Positions 18,231 to 27,571 of a stretch of 64,000 nucleotides of DNA are shown one piece after another. Source of the DNA: an uncultured Pseudomonadota bacterium (GTDB taxonomy: Bacteria > Pseudomonadota > Gammaproteobacteria > Burkholderiales > Burkholderiaceae_C); the NCBI GenBank assembly GCA_945952465.1, contig CAMFIB010000001.1:310001-374000 (forward strand), in the 5' to 3' direction. The stretch's first letter is position 1, and each line of letters opens with the position of its first letter. The notes beneath the pieces were generated by a model that was not told the DNA's origin, did no database searches, and was given only the letters and a program-made list of their open reading frames with translations. The translations under genes and the position numbers were made by a program.

Positions 18231-19241
18231 ATGCGCAACTACGCAGACTCTCGACGTATCCTTGTGACTGGCGGTGCCGGTTTTCTCGGCAGCCATTTGT
18301 GCGAGCGGTTGGTGGCTCAGGGGGCAAATGTGATTTGCCTTGACAATTTTTTCACAGGAAGCAAACGCAATGTTGAACACCTGCTGAACCATTCGCGCTT
18401 TGAGCTCATGCGCCACGATGTGACCTTCCCGCTTTACGTGGAGGTTGACGAGATTTACAACCTCGCGTGTCCGGCTTCGCCAGTGCATTATCAGTATGAC
18501 CCGGTGCAGACTACCAAGACCAGCGTTCATGGTGCCATCAACATGCTGGGTCTGGCCAAGCGGTTGCGAGCTAGGATTTTGCAGGCCTCCACGAGCGAGG
18601 TCTATGGTGATCCTGAGGTACATCCGCAGCCCGAGAATTACTGGGGCAAGGTTAATCCCATTGGTGTCCGTTCGTGTTATGACGAGGGTAAGCGTTGTGC
18701 CGAGACCTTATTCTTTGACTACCATCGGCAGCACAAACTGCGAATCAAGGTGTTGCGTATCTTTAACACTTATGGTCCGCGCATGCATCCCAACGACGGA
18801 CGAGTGGTGTCCAACTTCATCGTGCAGGCGCTAAATAACGCAGACATAACCATTTACGGCACTGGTGCGCAGACGCGCAGCTTTTGCTATGTGGACGACC
18901 TTATCGAGGTCATGATTCGCACCATGAATACGCCCGACGATTTCACGGGGCCGATGAACGTCGGCAATCCTGGCGAGTTCACCATGCTCGAACTGGCCGA
19001 GAAAATCATTGCCATCACTGGCTCGCGCAGCAAGTTGCTTTTCATGCCGCTCCCGGCCGATGATCCGCGACAGCGCAAGCCCGACATCGGTTTGGCGCAG
19101 CGTGCGTTGGGTTGGGCGCCAGCCGTTCCGCTTGACGACGGGTTGCGCAAGACAGTGGACTACTTCGACCAGTTGCTACGCAAGCCTAACACCGGAAGCC
19201 ATTCCCATTACGCGGAAAGCAAAGTGCTTTATGGTCTGTGA
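18231..19241 (+). CDS. uxs: UDP-glucuronate decarboxylase (UDP-xylose synthase)
   Basis: Extended SDR enzyme that converts UDP-glucuronate to UDP-xylose with NAD retained. The Rossmann motif is '[18 protein letters not shown]'. The signature '[20 protein letters not shown]' and '[20 protein letters not shown]' are specific to UXS, and the catalytic pair lies in 'SCYDEGKR'. It would use the product of ugd at 11448. The pair indicates a xylose-containing (or glucuronate- plus xylose-containing) polymer. Confidence 0.94.
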   Translation: MRNYADSRRILVTGGAGFLGSHLCERLVAQGANVICLDNFFTGSKRNVEHLLNHSRFELMRHDVTFPLYVEVDEIYNLACPASPVHYQYDPVQTTKTSVHGAINMLGLAKRLRARILQASTSEVYGDPEVHPQPENYWGKVNPIGVRSCYDEGKRCAETLFFDYHRQHKLRIKVLRIFNTYGPRMHPNDGRVVSNFIVQALNNADITIYGTGAQTRSFCYVDDLIEVMIRTMNTPDDFTGPMNVGNPGEFTMLELAEKIIAITGSRSKLLFMPLPADDPRQRKPDIGLAQRALGWAPAVPLDDGLRKTVDYFDQLLRKPNTGSHSHYAESKVLYGL

Positions 19242-19299
19242 TTCTTTAACGGCAACGTGGTGCCAGCTTTGGGTCTGAAGGCAAAACTATGATACGGCG

Positions 19300-20130
19300 G
19301 TGCGCGTGAGCGGAATTTCGGTGTTGATTCTGACCAAGAACGAGGAGCAGGATCTTCCTGGATGTCTTGAAAGCGTTGCATGGTCCGACGATATACATGT
19401 GTACGATTCACTCAGTAGTGATCGCACTATGGAGATCGCCAAGACTGCAAAGGTGCACGTGACCCAGCGGGCATTTGACAACTGGGCATCACATCAGAAT
19501 TGGGGCTTAAAGAATATCCCATTCAAGTATCCTTGGGTTTTTTATATTGACGCTGACGAGCGAGCGACGCCTGATTTGGTAAGCGCATTGCATGTCGCTG
19601 TGAGGAATGCGGAACACGTGGTGGCGTTCAGGGTGCAGAGGCGTGATTTCTGGATGGGTACGTGGCTGCGTCATGTCCAGACCTCCCCCTTTTTCCTGCG
19701 ACTTTTCCGACCAGACAAGATGCGCTACGAGCGGTTGGTCAACCCCGTTTCCATTCCAGATGGTCCGGTGGGAGAACTAGCAGGATTTCTCGACCATTTT
19801 CCCTTCAGCAAAGGTATCCGACATTGGATTGAGCGTCACAATAGCTACAGCAGTTTCGAGGCGGCACAAATCCTCGAGAACAGAATCTCACATCGGGGAT
19901 TTGATTGGACGAAGGCATTGGTTGGTCGTGATTTTCATGAGCGCCGATTTCATCAAAAAGAAATTTTCTATCGTCTCCCTTTTCGACCGATCACCAAGTT
20001 TCTGCTTTTATATGTAATCAGGCGGGGCTTTCTTGATGGACATGCCGGGCTCGCATATGCAATTTTGCAGAGTATTTACGAGTATTTCATTGTGCTAAAG
20101 GTTCGTGAAGCTGAAAGAATCAGGAGTTGA
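19300..20130 (+). CDS. Glycosyltransferase family 2 (WaaE/KdtX-like)
   Basis: A 276-residue family 2 glycosyltransferase. The N-terminus 'ISVLILTKNEEQDLPGCLES' followed by 'DDIHVYDSLSSDRTMEIA' and the metal-binding 'FYIDADERATPDL' match the WaaE/KdtX subgroup, whose members act in LPS core or exopolysaccharide synthesis. Start at GTG 19300 at the beginning of the conserved block. It sits between the UDP-xylose synthase and a sugar-nucleotide dehydratase. Confidence 0.86.
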   Translation: MRVSGISVLILTKNEEQDLPGCLESVAWSDDIHVYDSLSSDRTMEIAKTAKVHVTQRAFDNWASHQNWGLKNIPFKYPWVFYIDADERATPDLVSALHVAVRNAEHVVAFRVQRRDFWMGTWLRHVQTSPFFLRLFRPDKMRYERLVNPVSIPDGPVGELAGFLDHFPFSKGIRHWIERHNSYSSFEAAQILENRISHRGFDWTKALVGRDFHERRFHQKEIFYRLPFRPITKFLLLYVIRRGFLDGHAGLAYAILQSIYEYFIVLKVREAERIRS

Positions 20131-20193
20131 TGACTCCTTCAGCGTCTTCAAGGTGGCATTAGATGCTGGACCCTGCAAGTACGAGAAAACCGT

Positions 20194-21231
20194 ATGAAGC
20201 GCGCGCTCATTACCGGCATCACGGGGCAAGATGGGTCTTTCCTGACTGAATTTCTGCTCGCTCGTGGCTATCTTGTCTTCGGTTTCGCCCGGCGTGAGAG
20301 CTGGTATCGTCCGAACTGCGCCTCGCATCTGGCAGACCACATTCGGATCGTGTTGGGTGATATGGGCGAGGGCGTAGACATCGCTAACGCCATCCGAGAA
20401 TCGGAGCCCGACGAGATCTACAACCTCGCGTCGCAATCACGCCCTGGAGAGTCGTGGACCCGCGCTCCTGAAACGCTGCTGGTCAATGGTTTGGGCGCTA
20501 TTCGGCTTTTCGAGAGCGTACGTCAGACAAGGCCTGGCTGCCGGGTTTACCACGCGTCGTCGTCCGAAATGTTTGGCCGCGCAACTTCTGCGCCGCAGAA
20601 TGAGTCGACGCCATTCAACCCTATTAACCCCTATGCAGCAGCCAAGGTGTACGCCCACCAAATGGCCCGCATCTACCGCGAAAGCTATGGGCTGTACATC
20701 GCTTGTGGTGTGTTGTTCAACCACGAGAGCGAGCGGCGGCCGCTTCATTTTTTGACGCAGAAAGTGGCCTATGGCGCGGCTTGTGCGGCACTTGGTGTCC
20801 AGCGGTCCTCGGATTTGAACGAAATGGGCAGGCCCATCGTCGACCACGGCAAGTTGTCGCTCGGCAACATGGACGTGGCCCGCGATTGGGGCTATGCCGG
20901 TGATTTTGTGGAAGCCATGTGGCGGATGCTGCAGCAGGCGGTGCCGAGCGACTACGTGATTGGCACCGGTCAGATGCGCACCCTGCGCCAGCTCTGCGAA
21001 GTGGCCTATGGCAGCGTCGGGCACAACTGGCAGGATTGTGTGGTGACCGATGCCGCGCTGGTGAGGCCTCTGGAGCCCGGTGCTATCGTCGCCGATGCCT
21101 CTCGCGCGCGGCGAGAACTGGGGTGGGAGCCCAGTGTGGCATTCGAGACGATGGTGCAACGGATGGTGCAGGCGCAGATGGCCCGTTTGCGCGGTGAGTC
21201 CCCCTCTCGCGCGGGATCCCTGCCGGCATGA
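20194..21231 (+). CDS. Second GDP-mannose 4,6-dehydratase-like protein
   Basis: A 345-residue extended SDR of the GMD family. It has '[20 protein letters not shown]', the catalytic 'SSSEMFG', the pair in 'YAAAKVYAHQ', 'FNHESERRPLHFLTQKVAYG' and 'LGNMDVARDWGYAGDFVEAM'. It differs markedly from the canonical gmd at 9331. Possible roles are supply of GDP-4-keto-6-deoxymannose for a different deoxysugar (for example rhamnose or perosamine) or simple redundancy. No matching reductase or aminotransferase for such a sugar is visible. Its stop overlaps the next ATG (ATGA). Confidence 0.82.
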   Translation: MKRALITGITGQDGSFLTEFLLARGYLVFGFARRESWYRPNCASHLADHIRIVLGDMGEGVDIANAIRESEPDEIYNLASQSRPGESWTRAPETLLVNGLGAIRLFESVRQTRPGCRVYHASSSEMFGRATSAPQNESTPFNPINPYAAAKVYAHQMARIYRESYGLYIACGVLFNHESERRPLHFLTQKVAYGAACAALGVQRSSDLNEMGRPIVDHGKLSLGNMDVARDWGYAGDFVEAMWRMLQQAVPSDYVIGTGQMRTLRQLCEVAYGSVGHNWQDCVVTDAALVRPLEPGAIVADASRARRELGWEPSVAFETMVQRMVQAQMARLRGESPSRAGSLPA

Positions 21232-22448
21232 ACGTTCTGCAGGTCATTACCACACTCGACGCGAGCGCGGGCGGCGCGGTCGAAGGCCTGATCCAGCAGG
21301 GCAAGGAGATGAACGACCGCGGGCACGAGGTACACACCCTGACCTTGGACCCGCCAGGTTCGGTCACCATCGACCCGCGCATCGAAAAGGCGGTCTATTT
21401 TCTGGGACCCTCGTACGGTACCTATTGCTTCAACTGGCGGCTGGATGCATGGCTGAGGGAACACGGGCGCAAGTTCGATGTGATCATCGTCCACGGCATG
21501 TGGCAGCACCACGGTTACTGCGTGGCCAAGGTGGCGCGCGACATGGGCCTGCGTTACGTGGTGTTCCTGCATGGGATGCTGGACCCTTGGTTCGCGCGGG
21601 CCTACCCGATGAAGCACCTGAAAAAATGGCTGTATTGGCCCTGGGCCGAGTACCGGGTGGTGCGCGATGCCCATCTGGTGTTGTTCACTACGGCGGAGGA
21701 AATGCGGCTGGCGCGACGGTCGTTCTGGTTGTACAAGGCACGCGAGCGTCTGGTGGGCTACGGCATTAAGCAGCGCGACGTGTCGGTTGAGGAGGGCCGG
21801 ACGGCCTTTTTCGATCGCTTCCCGGAATTGGCCGGCAAACGCAACCTGCTGTACTTGTCGCGCATCCACCCCAAGAAGGGCTGCGACATGTTGATAGACG
21901 CTTTCGCCCAGGTGGCGGGCCGGGATCCTGCCCTGCATCTCGTGCTCGCCGGTCCGGGAGATGAGGTTTGGATCGCCAAGCTGAAAGCGCAGGTGGCTGT
22001 TCATGGCCTGGGCGACCGAGTCACCTTCACCGGCATGCTGACAGGCGCGGCGAAATGGGGAGCCTACGACGCGTCAGAAGTGTTCGTGCTTCCCTCGCAT
22101 CAGGAGAACTTCGGCATGGTCGTTGCCGAGGCCCTCGCGTCCGGCTTGCCGGTGCTGACCACGCACAACGTCAACACCTGGCAAGAAATCCACCAGGACT
22201 GTGCGGGCCTAATTGAGCCCGATACGCCGGAAGGCACGCTGCGGTTGTTGGAGGGCTGGCTGGGACTCGCACCCGACGAAAAACGCGGAATGGAGGAACG
22301 TGCTTTCCGCTGTTTCCAGGCGCATTTCGAGGTGGGTCGTGTGACCGAACACCTGATCCGCGCTCTAGAAGACATCGCGACTGGCCAAAGGCCGGCCCAT
22401 ACGTTTCGCGGCACATGGCCGGGTGCTTCGAAGGTGGTCGCTTCCTAA
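21228..22448 (+). CDS. Glycosyltransferase family 4 (GT-B)
   Basis: A 406-residue GT-B glycosyltransferase. The N-terminus 'MNVLQVITTLDASAGGAVEG' begins the acceptor domain. The donor domain has 'LLYLSRIHPKKGCDMLIDAF', 'LHLVLAGPGDE' and 'LPSHQENFGMVVAEALASG', the E-x7-E pattern. The ATG overlaps the upstream dehydratase stop by four bases, so the two are probably co-translated. The 256 bases after it hold no supported gene, only a short AT-rich stretch just before wcaI. Confidence 0.88.
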   Translation: MNVLQVITTLDASAGGAVEGLIQQGKEMNDRGHEVHTLTLDPPGSVTIDPRIEKAVYFLGPSYGTYCFNWRLDAWLREHGRKFDVIIVHGMWQHHGYCVAKVARDMGLRYVVFLHGMLDPWFARAYPMKHLKKWLYWPWAEYRVVRDAHLVLFTTAEEMRLARRSFWLYKARERLVGYGIKQRDVSVEEGRTAFFDRFPELAGKRNLLYLSRIHPKKGCDMLIDAFAQVAGRDPALHLVLAGPGDEVWIAKLKAQVAVHGLGDRVTFTGMLTGAAKWGAYDASEVFVLPSHQENFGMVVAEALASGLPVLTTHNVNTWQEIHQDCAGLIEPDTPEGTLRLLEGWLGLAPDEKRGMEERAFRCFQAHFEVGRVTEHLIRALEDIATGQRPAHTFRGTWPGASKVVAS

Positions 22449-22704
22449 AGCGGCTCAGCAAGCGCGTGTTGTCGCTGCTCAGCTCCCTGCTCATGGCCGC
22501 CACGCCCTTGCGGGACGTGGCCTCAAGCCTCGCGGTGAGCCCCTGAGTGCTGTACCTGTTGCCGATCGGCCCAGCGCCCTGGAGCTTGGGCATCTGTCTG
22601 GATTACGCACTGAATGCTGTCGCTGTTCTGGCCGAACCGAGACTCGATTCATGTGCCAGCTAGCGTCGATTCTCACCCTTCTGCTATAAGAATAATAACA
22701 ACCG

Positions 22705-23928
22705 GTGAAAATCCTGATCTGCGGCATCAACCACGCACCGGAGCTGACGGGCATCGGGCGGTACACCGGTGATTTGACCGGCTGGCTCGCGGCGCGCGGC
22801 CATCAGGTGCGTGTCGTCACCGCACCGCCTTATTACCCACAGTGGCAGATCGGCTCCGGCTACTCCGCTTGGCGGTGGACCCGCGAGCTACGCGACGGGG
22901 CCGACGTCTGGCGTTGCCCGCTGTGGGTCCCGAGGCGGCCGGGCGGCGTCCGGCGCGTGTTGCACCTGTTGTCGTTCGCGTTCAGCAGCCTGCCCGTCAT
23001 GCTGTGGCAGGTTTTCTGGCGGCCGGACGTGGTTTGGGTTGTGGAGCCGCCGCTGCTGTGCGCGCCGTCGGCTTTGCTGGTCGGCCGGCTGAGTGGCGCC
23101 CGTACATGGCTGCACGTGCAGGACTACGAGGCTGATGCGGCCTTCGACCTCGGGTTGCTCAAGGGCGATTTGGCACGCCGTGTGGTGATGGGCATTGAGC
23201 GCTGGCTGATGCGGCGTTTCAATCGCGTTTCGACCATTTCTCGCCGCATGCTGGACCGGGCGGCGGCCAAGGGCGTGCCGCCCGATCGGCTGGTGTTCTT
23301 TCCCAACTGGGTGGAGCTGGCCGAGGAAATTCCAGCGGACCGGCCGTCGGTGTATCGGGCCCAACTCGGCATCCCGCCCGACGGGGTGGTCGCGCTGTAT
23401 TCCGGCAACATGGGCGCCAAACAGGGCTTGGAATTGTTGGCGGAGGCGGCCCAGCGGTGCGCCGATGCTCCGGCGCTGTGGTTTGTCTTCTGCGGCAGTG
23501 GCACGGGCCGCGAGGCCTTGATGGCCGGCTGTGGCACGTTGCCGCGGGTGCGTTTCCTCGACCTGCAGCCCGCCGAGCGCGTGGCCGAACTGCTGGCAAT
23601 GGCCGACGTCCACCTGCTGCCGCAGCGCGCCGATGCCGCCGATCTGGTGATGCCGAGCAAATTGACCGGCATGCTGGCCAGTGGCCGCGCGGTGCTGGCC
23701 ACGGCTGCGCCTGGGACCGAACTGGCGGCCGTGCTCGACGGCTGCGGGGAGACCATCCCACCCGGCGACGTTGCGGCTCTTGCCCTGGCCTTGCGGCGCC
23801 TGGCGGCGGACGCGACGCTCAGGGCCCGCATCGGTGCCGCGGGGCGCGCCTACGCTGTGGTGCATATGGAACGTTCGGCCGTGCTGACGGCGTTTGAGCG
23901 CGACCTCGCAGGTATCATGCGACCATGA
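22705..23928 (+). CDS. wcaI: WcaI-family glycosyltransferase
   Basis: A 407-residue family 4 glycosyltransferase resembling WcaI of colanic acid synthesis. The start is diagnostic: 'KILICGINHAPELTGIGRYT', then 'VRVVTAPPYYPQW'. The donor domain has 'VVALYSGNMGAKQGLELL' and 'LLPQRADAADLVMPSKLTGM'. WcaI proteins are thought to transfer fucose, and GDP-fucose genes are present at 9331-11432; specificity here is inferred. Start at GTG 22705. Its stop overlaps the VanZ-like gene. Confidence 0.9.
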   Translation: MKILICGINHAPELTGIGRYTGDLTGWLAARGHQVRVVTAPPYYPQWQIGSGYSAWRWTRELRDGADVWRCPLWVPRRPGGVRRVLHLLSFAFSSLPVMLWQVFWRPDVVWVVEPPLLCAPSALLVGRLSGARTWLHVQDYEADAAFDLGLLKGDLARRVVMGIERWLMRRFNRVSTISRRMLDRAAAKGVPPDRLVFFPNWVELAEEIPADRPSVYRAQLGIPPDGVVALYSGNMGAKQGLELLAEAAQRCADAPALWFVFCGSGTGREALMAGCGTLPRVRFLDLQPAERVAELLAMADVHLLPQRADAADLVMPSKLTGMLASGRAVLATAAPGTELAAVLDGCGETIPPGDVAALALALRRLAADATLRARIGAAGRAYAVVHMERSAVLTAFERDLAGIMRP

Positions 23929-24317
23929 TCCCGGAGCGTTCTGCCGTCCCCGATCGCGTGATGGTCGGTATACTGTTGCTGCATCTTGTGGCTCTGTTTG
24001 TTGGTACTTTGATGCCTGACAGCACCCGCAACAGCATCGCGCTGGCGGTTGATCCCACATCGTCTTTTCACCTATCGGCGGTGGCTCATTTCGCGCTTTT
24101 CGCCAGCATGTCCGTCATCTTGCGGTGCTCGCCGTTCAGGCTGCCGCCTGACCGCGTGATGCTCGTCGCGCTGGGCCTCGCGTTGCTGTCCGAGGGCCTG
24201 CAATTTTTCACTCCCGATCGCCATCCGCGCTGGATCGACGTGGTCATCGACTGTTCCGGCGCGCTCGTTGGCCTCGGCTTCGGTGCTTTGGTTTCGCTGT
24301 GCTTCGCCCGCCTGTAA
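23925..24317 (+). CDS. VanZ-like small membrane protein
   Basis: A 130-residue protein with three or four predicted membrane helices and a VanZ-like pattern: a GTLMPD turn after the first helix, 'HLSAVAHFALFASMS' in the second, and 'SEGLQFFTPDRHPRWIDVVI' before the last. VanZ-domain proteins are common near polysaccharide genes, but their role is unclear. The start overlaps the wcaI stop by four bases, and its stop lies inside the next gene (19-base overlap), so it is embedded in a co-translated run. Confidence 0.78.
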   Translation: MIPERSAVPDRVMVGILLLHLVALFVGTLMPDSTRNSIALAVDPTSSFHLSAVAHFALFASMSVILRCSPFRLPPDRVMLVALGLALLSEGLQFFTPDRHPRWIDVVIDCSGALVGLGFGALVSLCFARL

Positions 24318-25654
24318 GACTGTCGTCTCCCGTCACCCGACTCTTTGCCCAAGGGTTCGATGCGCTCAGCATCTGGCTGACCGGGCTGCTTGCGTTCGAA
24401 TGGTCGAATTTCGGCGCCGACATGCCGTCGGCGTATTCGATGGTCATGCTCGCGGCCTCGCTGATCCTCGTGCTCATGTTCTCGTCCAGCGTCTACCGTT
24501 CGTGGCGAGTCGATCAACTCTGGGTCATGCTGCAGGGAGTGGCCGTCGGCTGGCTCACCACGGTGCTCCTGATCGTTATCTGGCTGTTCCTCACCAAAGG
24601 TTCGGCTGACTTCTCTCGTCTATGGGTCACCACCTGGGCCGCTGCCACCTTGGTGGTGTTGTGCGCGGTCCGCTTGGTGGCCTATTCGGTGCTTCGGTGG
24701 CTGCGCACCAAGGGGTTCAACTTCAAGACGGTCGTTCTGGTGGGAGCCGGCCCCACCAGCGAGGCGGTGCGCGACGGTCTTGCGCAGGCCAGTTGGAGTG
24801 GGCTGCGCGTCATGGCCACGGCCTCGCCCGAGGAACTGCTGGCGCAGCAGGCCGGCGAGGGGGCGCGCGTCGACGAAGTCTGGATCTGCCTGCCGCTCAG
24901 CGACGAGGAGGGCATCCGTCGCACGCTCGATGCCCTGCGGCATTCGACCGCCAATATCCGGCTGGTGCCTGACATGTTCGCGCTGAAGCTGATCAACCAC
25001 GGCATCAGCGAGGTGGTGGGCATTCCGATGCTGGATCTGTCTGCCAGCCCCATGACCGGCCGCAACCGCCTGCTGAAGGCAATCGAGGACTACACGCTGG
25101 CCGCTCTGATTCTCATTCTGGTGGCGCCTCTCATGCTGGCGATTGCGGTTGCCATCAAGCTCACCTCAGTGGGCCCGGTATTTTTCAAACAGCGTCGCCT
25201 CGGCTGGAATGGCGACGAAATCCTCGTGTACAAGTTTCGCAGCATGAAGCTGCACGACGAAGCGGATGGCCGGGTGTCCCAGGCACGGCGGGACGATGCC
25301 CGACTGACGCCGGTCGGTGCCTTCCTGCGCCGCACCAGTCTGGACGAGTTGCCGCAGTTCATCAATGTGTTGCAGGGCCGAATGTCGGTGGTCGGGCCTC
25401 GGCCGCACGCGTTGGCCCACAATGAGTATTACAAGGAACTCGTACCGGGGTACATGTTGCGGCACAAGGTCAAGCCGGGCATCACCGGCTGGGCGCAGAT
25501 CAACGGTTTCCGGGGCGAAACCGATACGTTGGAAAAAATGAGCAAGCGTGTCGAATACGACCTGCGCTACATCGAGAACTGGTCGATCTGGCTGGACTTG
25601 TCCATCATCGTGAAGACCATCTTCCGTGGCTTCGTTCACAAGAATGCCTACTGA
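24299..25654 (+). CDS. wcaJ: Undecaprenyl-phosphate glucose/galactose phosphotransferase (WcaJ type)
   Basis: Initiating enzyme that puts the first sugar-1-phosphate on undecaprenyl phosphate. An N-terminal region with four hydrophobic helices and a CoA-binding-like domain ('VVLVGAGPTSEAVRDGL') precede the catalytic bacterial sugar transferase domain with 'PVFFKQRRLGWNGDEILVYK', 'FRRTSLDELPQ'-type sequence ('LRRTSLDELPQFINVLQG') and 'VKPGITGWAQINGFRG'. At 451 residues it matches the WcaJ/EpsE size. GTG 24299 is used and overlaps the VanZ-like gene. Whether the sugar is glucose or galactose cannot be decided here. Confidence 0.92.
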   Translation: MLRPPVRLSSPVTRLFAQGFDALSIWLTGLLAFEWSNFGADMPSAYSMVMLAASLILVLMFSSSVYRSWRVDQLWVMLQGVAVGWLTTVLLIVIWLFLTKGSADFSRLWVTTWAAATLVVLCAVRLVAYSVLRWLRTKGFNFKTVVLVGAGPTSEAVRDGLAQASWSGLRVMATASPEELLAQQAGEGARVDEVWICLPLSDEEGIRRTLDALRHSTANIRLVPDMFALKLINHGISEVVGIPMLDLSASPMTGRNRLLKAIEDYTLAALILILVAPLMLAIAVAIKLTSVGPVFFKQRRLGWNGDEILVYKFRSMKLHDEADGRVSQARRDDARLTPVGAFLRRTSLDELPQFINVLQGRMSVVGPRPHALAHNEYYKELVPGYMLRHKVKPGITGWAQINGFRGETDTLEKMSKRVEYDLRYIENWSIWLDLSIIVKTIFRGFVHKNAY

Positions 25655-25666
25655 CCGGAGCGAGGG

Positions 25667-26686
25667 GTGACGCGTGTCCTGCTGACGGGTGGGGCCGGCT
25701 ACATCGGAAGCCACACCGCCGTTGCGTTGTGTCAGTCGGGCTTCGAGCCGGTTCTGCTTGATGATTTCTCCAACAGCGTGCCGGCGGTGCTGGATCGGCT
25801 GGCACGCATCACTGGACGCGCCTTCCCGTGCGAGCACGGAGACGCCGCCGATGTCAGTTTCGTGCGGCAGGTGATTGAGCGACATGCGATCGAGGCAGTC
25901 GTGCATTTCGCTGGCTTCAAGGCCGTGGGTGAGAGCGTCGCGGAACCGCTCAAATACTTCCGCAACAACGTGGGCTCTGCGCTGGGCGTTCTGGACGCCA
26001 TGAGGGAGACGTCTTGCCGCGCTCTTGTTTTCTCGTCGACCGCCACCGTCTATGGCGATCCGGACCGCGTACCGGTGAACGAATCGGCGCCCCGGCGCTA
26101 CGAAAATCCATATGCACAGACCAAGGGCATGGTCGAGGACATTCTGGCGGCCACCGCCCGGTCAGACCCATCCTGGTGCTTCGGCGTGCTGCGCTATTTC
26201 AATCCGGTGGGCGCGCATCCCAGCGGGCTGATCGGCGAAGACCCGCACGGCACTCCCAACAACCTGATGCCTTACATCAGCCAGGTCGCCATCGGTCGTC
26301 GGCCCGCGCTGCAGATCTTCGGCGGTGACTACGCCACGCCAGACGGCACCGGTGTGCGCGACTACATCCATGTGTCCGACCTCGCTGCCGGCCATGTCGC
26401 GGCGCTGCGCCACCTGCTCGAACGGCGCGAGGGGCTGATTGTGAATCTCGGCAGTGGCCAGGGGCACAGCGTGCTCGAGGTGTTGCGGGCCTACGAGCGG
26501 GCCTGCGGCCACGCCATCGCTCACCAACTTGCGCCACGCCGCCCCGGTGACGTTGCCTGCTACTACGCCGACCCTGGCCTTGCGCACAGCCTGCTTGGCT
26601 GGCGTGCCCAACGCACACTTGATGAAATGTGCGCCGATGCCTGGCGTTGGCAAAGCGGCAACCCCAATGGCTACCATGGTGGATAG
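25667..26686 (+). CDS. galE: UDP-glucose 4-epimerase
   Basis: Interconverts UDP-glucose and UDP-galactose using bound NAD. The motif 'VLLTGGAGYIGSHTAVAL' opens the protein. 'VVHFAGFKAVGESVAEPLKY', the catalytic 'SSTATVYG' and 'NPYAQTKGMVED' are present, and 'LRYFNPVGAHPSGLIGEDP' is a firm GalE block. The 339 residues are typical. Start at GTG 25667, 12 bases after wcaJ. It supplies UDP-galactose to the polymer. Confidence 0.95.
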   Translation: MTRVLLTGGAGYIGSHTAVALCQSGFEPVLLDDFSNSVPAVLDRLARITGRAFPCEHGDAADVSFVRQVIERHAIEAVVHFAGFKAVGESVAEPLKYFRNNVGSALGVLDAMRETSCRALVFSSTATVYGDPDRVPVNESAPRRYENPYAQTKGMVEDILAATARSDPSWCFGVLRYFNPVGAHPSGLIGEDPHGTPNNLMPYISQVAIGRRPALQIFGGDYATPDGTGVRDYIHVSDLAAGHVAALRHLLERREGLIVNLGSGQGHSVLEVLRAYERACGHAIAHQLAPRRPGDVACYYADPGLAHSLLGWRAQRTLDEMCADAWRWQSGNPNGYHGG

Positions 26687-26779
26687 CTCGGCCGCCTGCA
26701 GGGTTGTGATGCCGCCGGCCCGCTTGTGTCGGCGCCATAATGGTCGCACCGGGCTCGTCCGCCTTGATGCGTCACCGAC

Positions 26780-27571
26780 ATGATCGACCTGCACTGCCAC
26801 ATCCTCCCCGGCATCGATGACGGGGCCCAAAACCTTGACATCTCGCTGGCGATGGCCCGGATCGCGGTGGACGATGGCATACGCATCATCGCCTGCACGC
26901 CTCACATCTATCCCGGCCTGTACATGAACGACACGGCTGGCATCAAGGCCGCGCGCGATGCATTGCAGTCGGTGTTCGACGAGCAAGGCATTCCGCTCAC
27001 CCTGACCACCGGCGCCGACGTTCACCTGGTTCCTGGTCTTCTCGACGGCCTGCGCTCCGGCGCCATTCCCAGCCTGCATGACACCCGCTACCTCCTGCTG
27101 GAGCCTTCGCACCACGTGGCTCCGCCGCGCTTCGCGGAATCGGTGTTTCAACTGGTGGCAGCGGGTTATACCCCGGTCATCACGCACCCGGAACGGTTGA
27201 GCTGGGTGGAGGATCATTTTGAAACGTTCGCTGCGCTGACTCAGCAGGGCGCTTGGATGCAGGTGACCGCTGGCGCGCTGACCGGCTCCTTCGGGCCACG
27301 CATCAAATACTGGGCCGAGAAGTTCGTCGGCGAGGGTCTCACGCACATCCTCGCCACAGATGCGCACACCAATGGCCGCCGACGACCGGTGCTCTCGGAA
27401 GCGCGTGATATGGCTGAGCACATGCTCGGCAAGGAAGAGGCCTACCAACTCACTGAAGGACGGCAGAAGGTCATGATGGCCGACCTGCCGCCGTCTGACG
27501 CCGCACCGCTGCCCGAGTTCGCGCCGCCATCAGGTGGCGGCTGGTTGAGCCGCATGTTCGGCCTGGCATGA
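26780..27571 (+). CDS. PHP-family protein-tyrosine phosphatase, CpsB/Wzb-functional type
   Basis: A 263-residue metal-dependent phosphatase of the CpsB/YwqE type, which dephosphorylates tyrosine kinases of capsule assembly. PHP-domain metal ligands are visible in 'MIDLHCHILPGIDDGAQ', 'ACTPHIYPG', 'ITHPER' and 'ILATDAHT'. The likely substrate is the Wzc-type kinase encoded at 634. Proteobacterial loci more often use a low-molecular-weight phosphatase (Wzb), which is not seen here. Its stop overlaps the greB start by four bases. Confidence 0.88.
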   Translation: MIDLHCHILPGIDDGAQNLDISLAMARIAVDDGIRIIACTPHIYPGLYMNDTAGIKAARDALQSVFDEQGIPLTLTTGADVHLVPGLLDGLRSGAIPSLHDTRYLLLEPSHHVAPPRFAESVFQLVAAGYTPVITHPERLSWVEDHFETFAALTQQGAWMQVTAGALTGSFGPRIKYWAEKFVGEGLTHILATDAHTNGRRRPVLSEARDMAEHMLGKEEAYQLTEGRQKVMMADLPPSDAAPLPEFAPPSGGGWLSRMFGLA

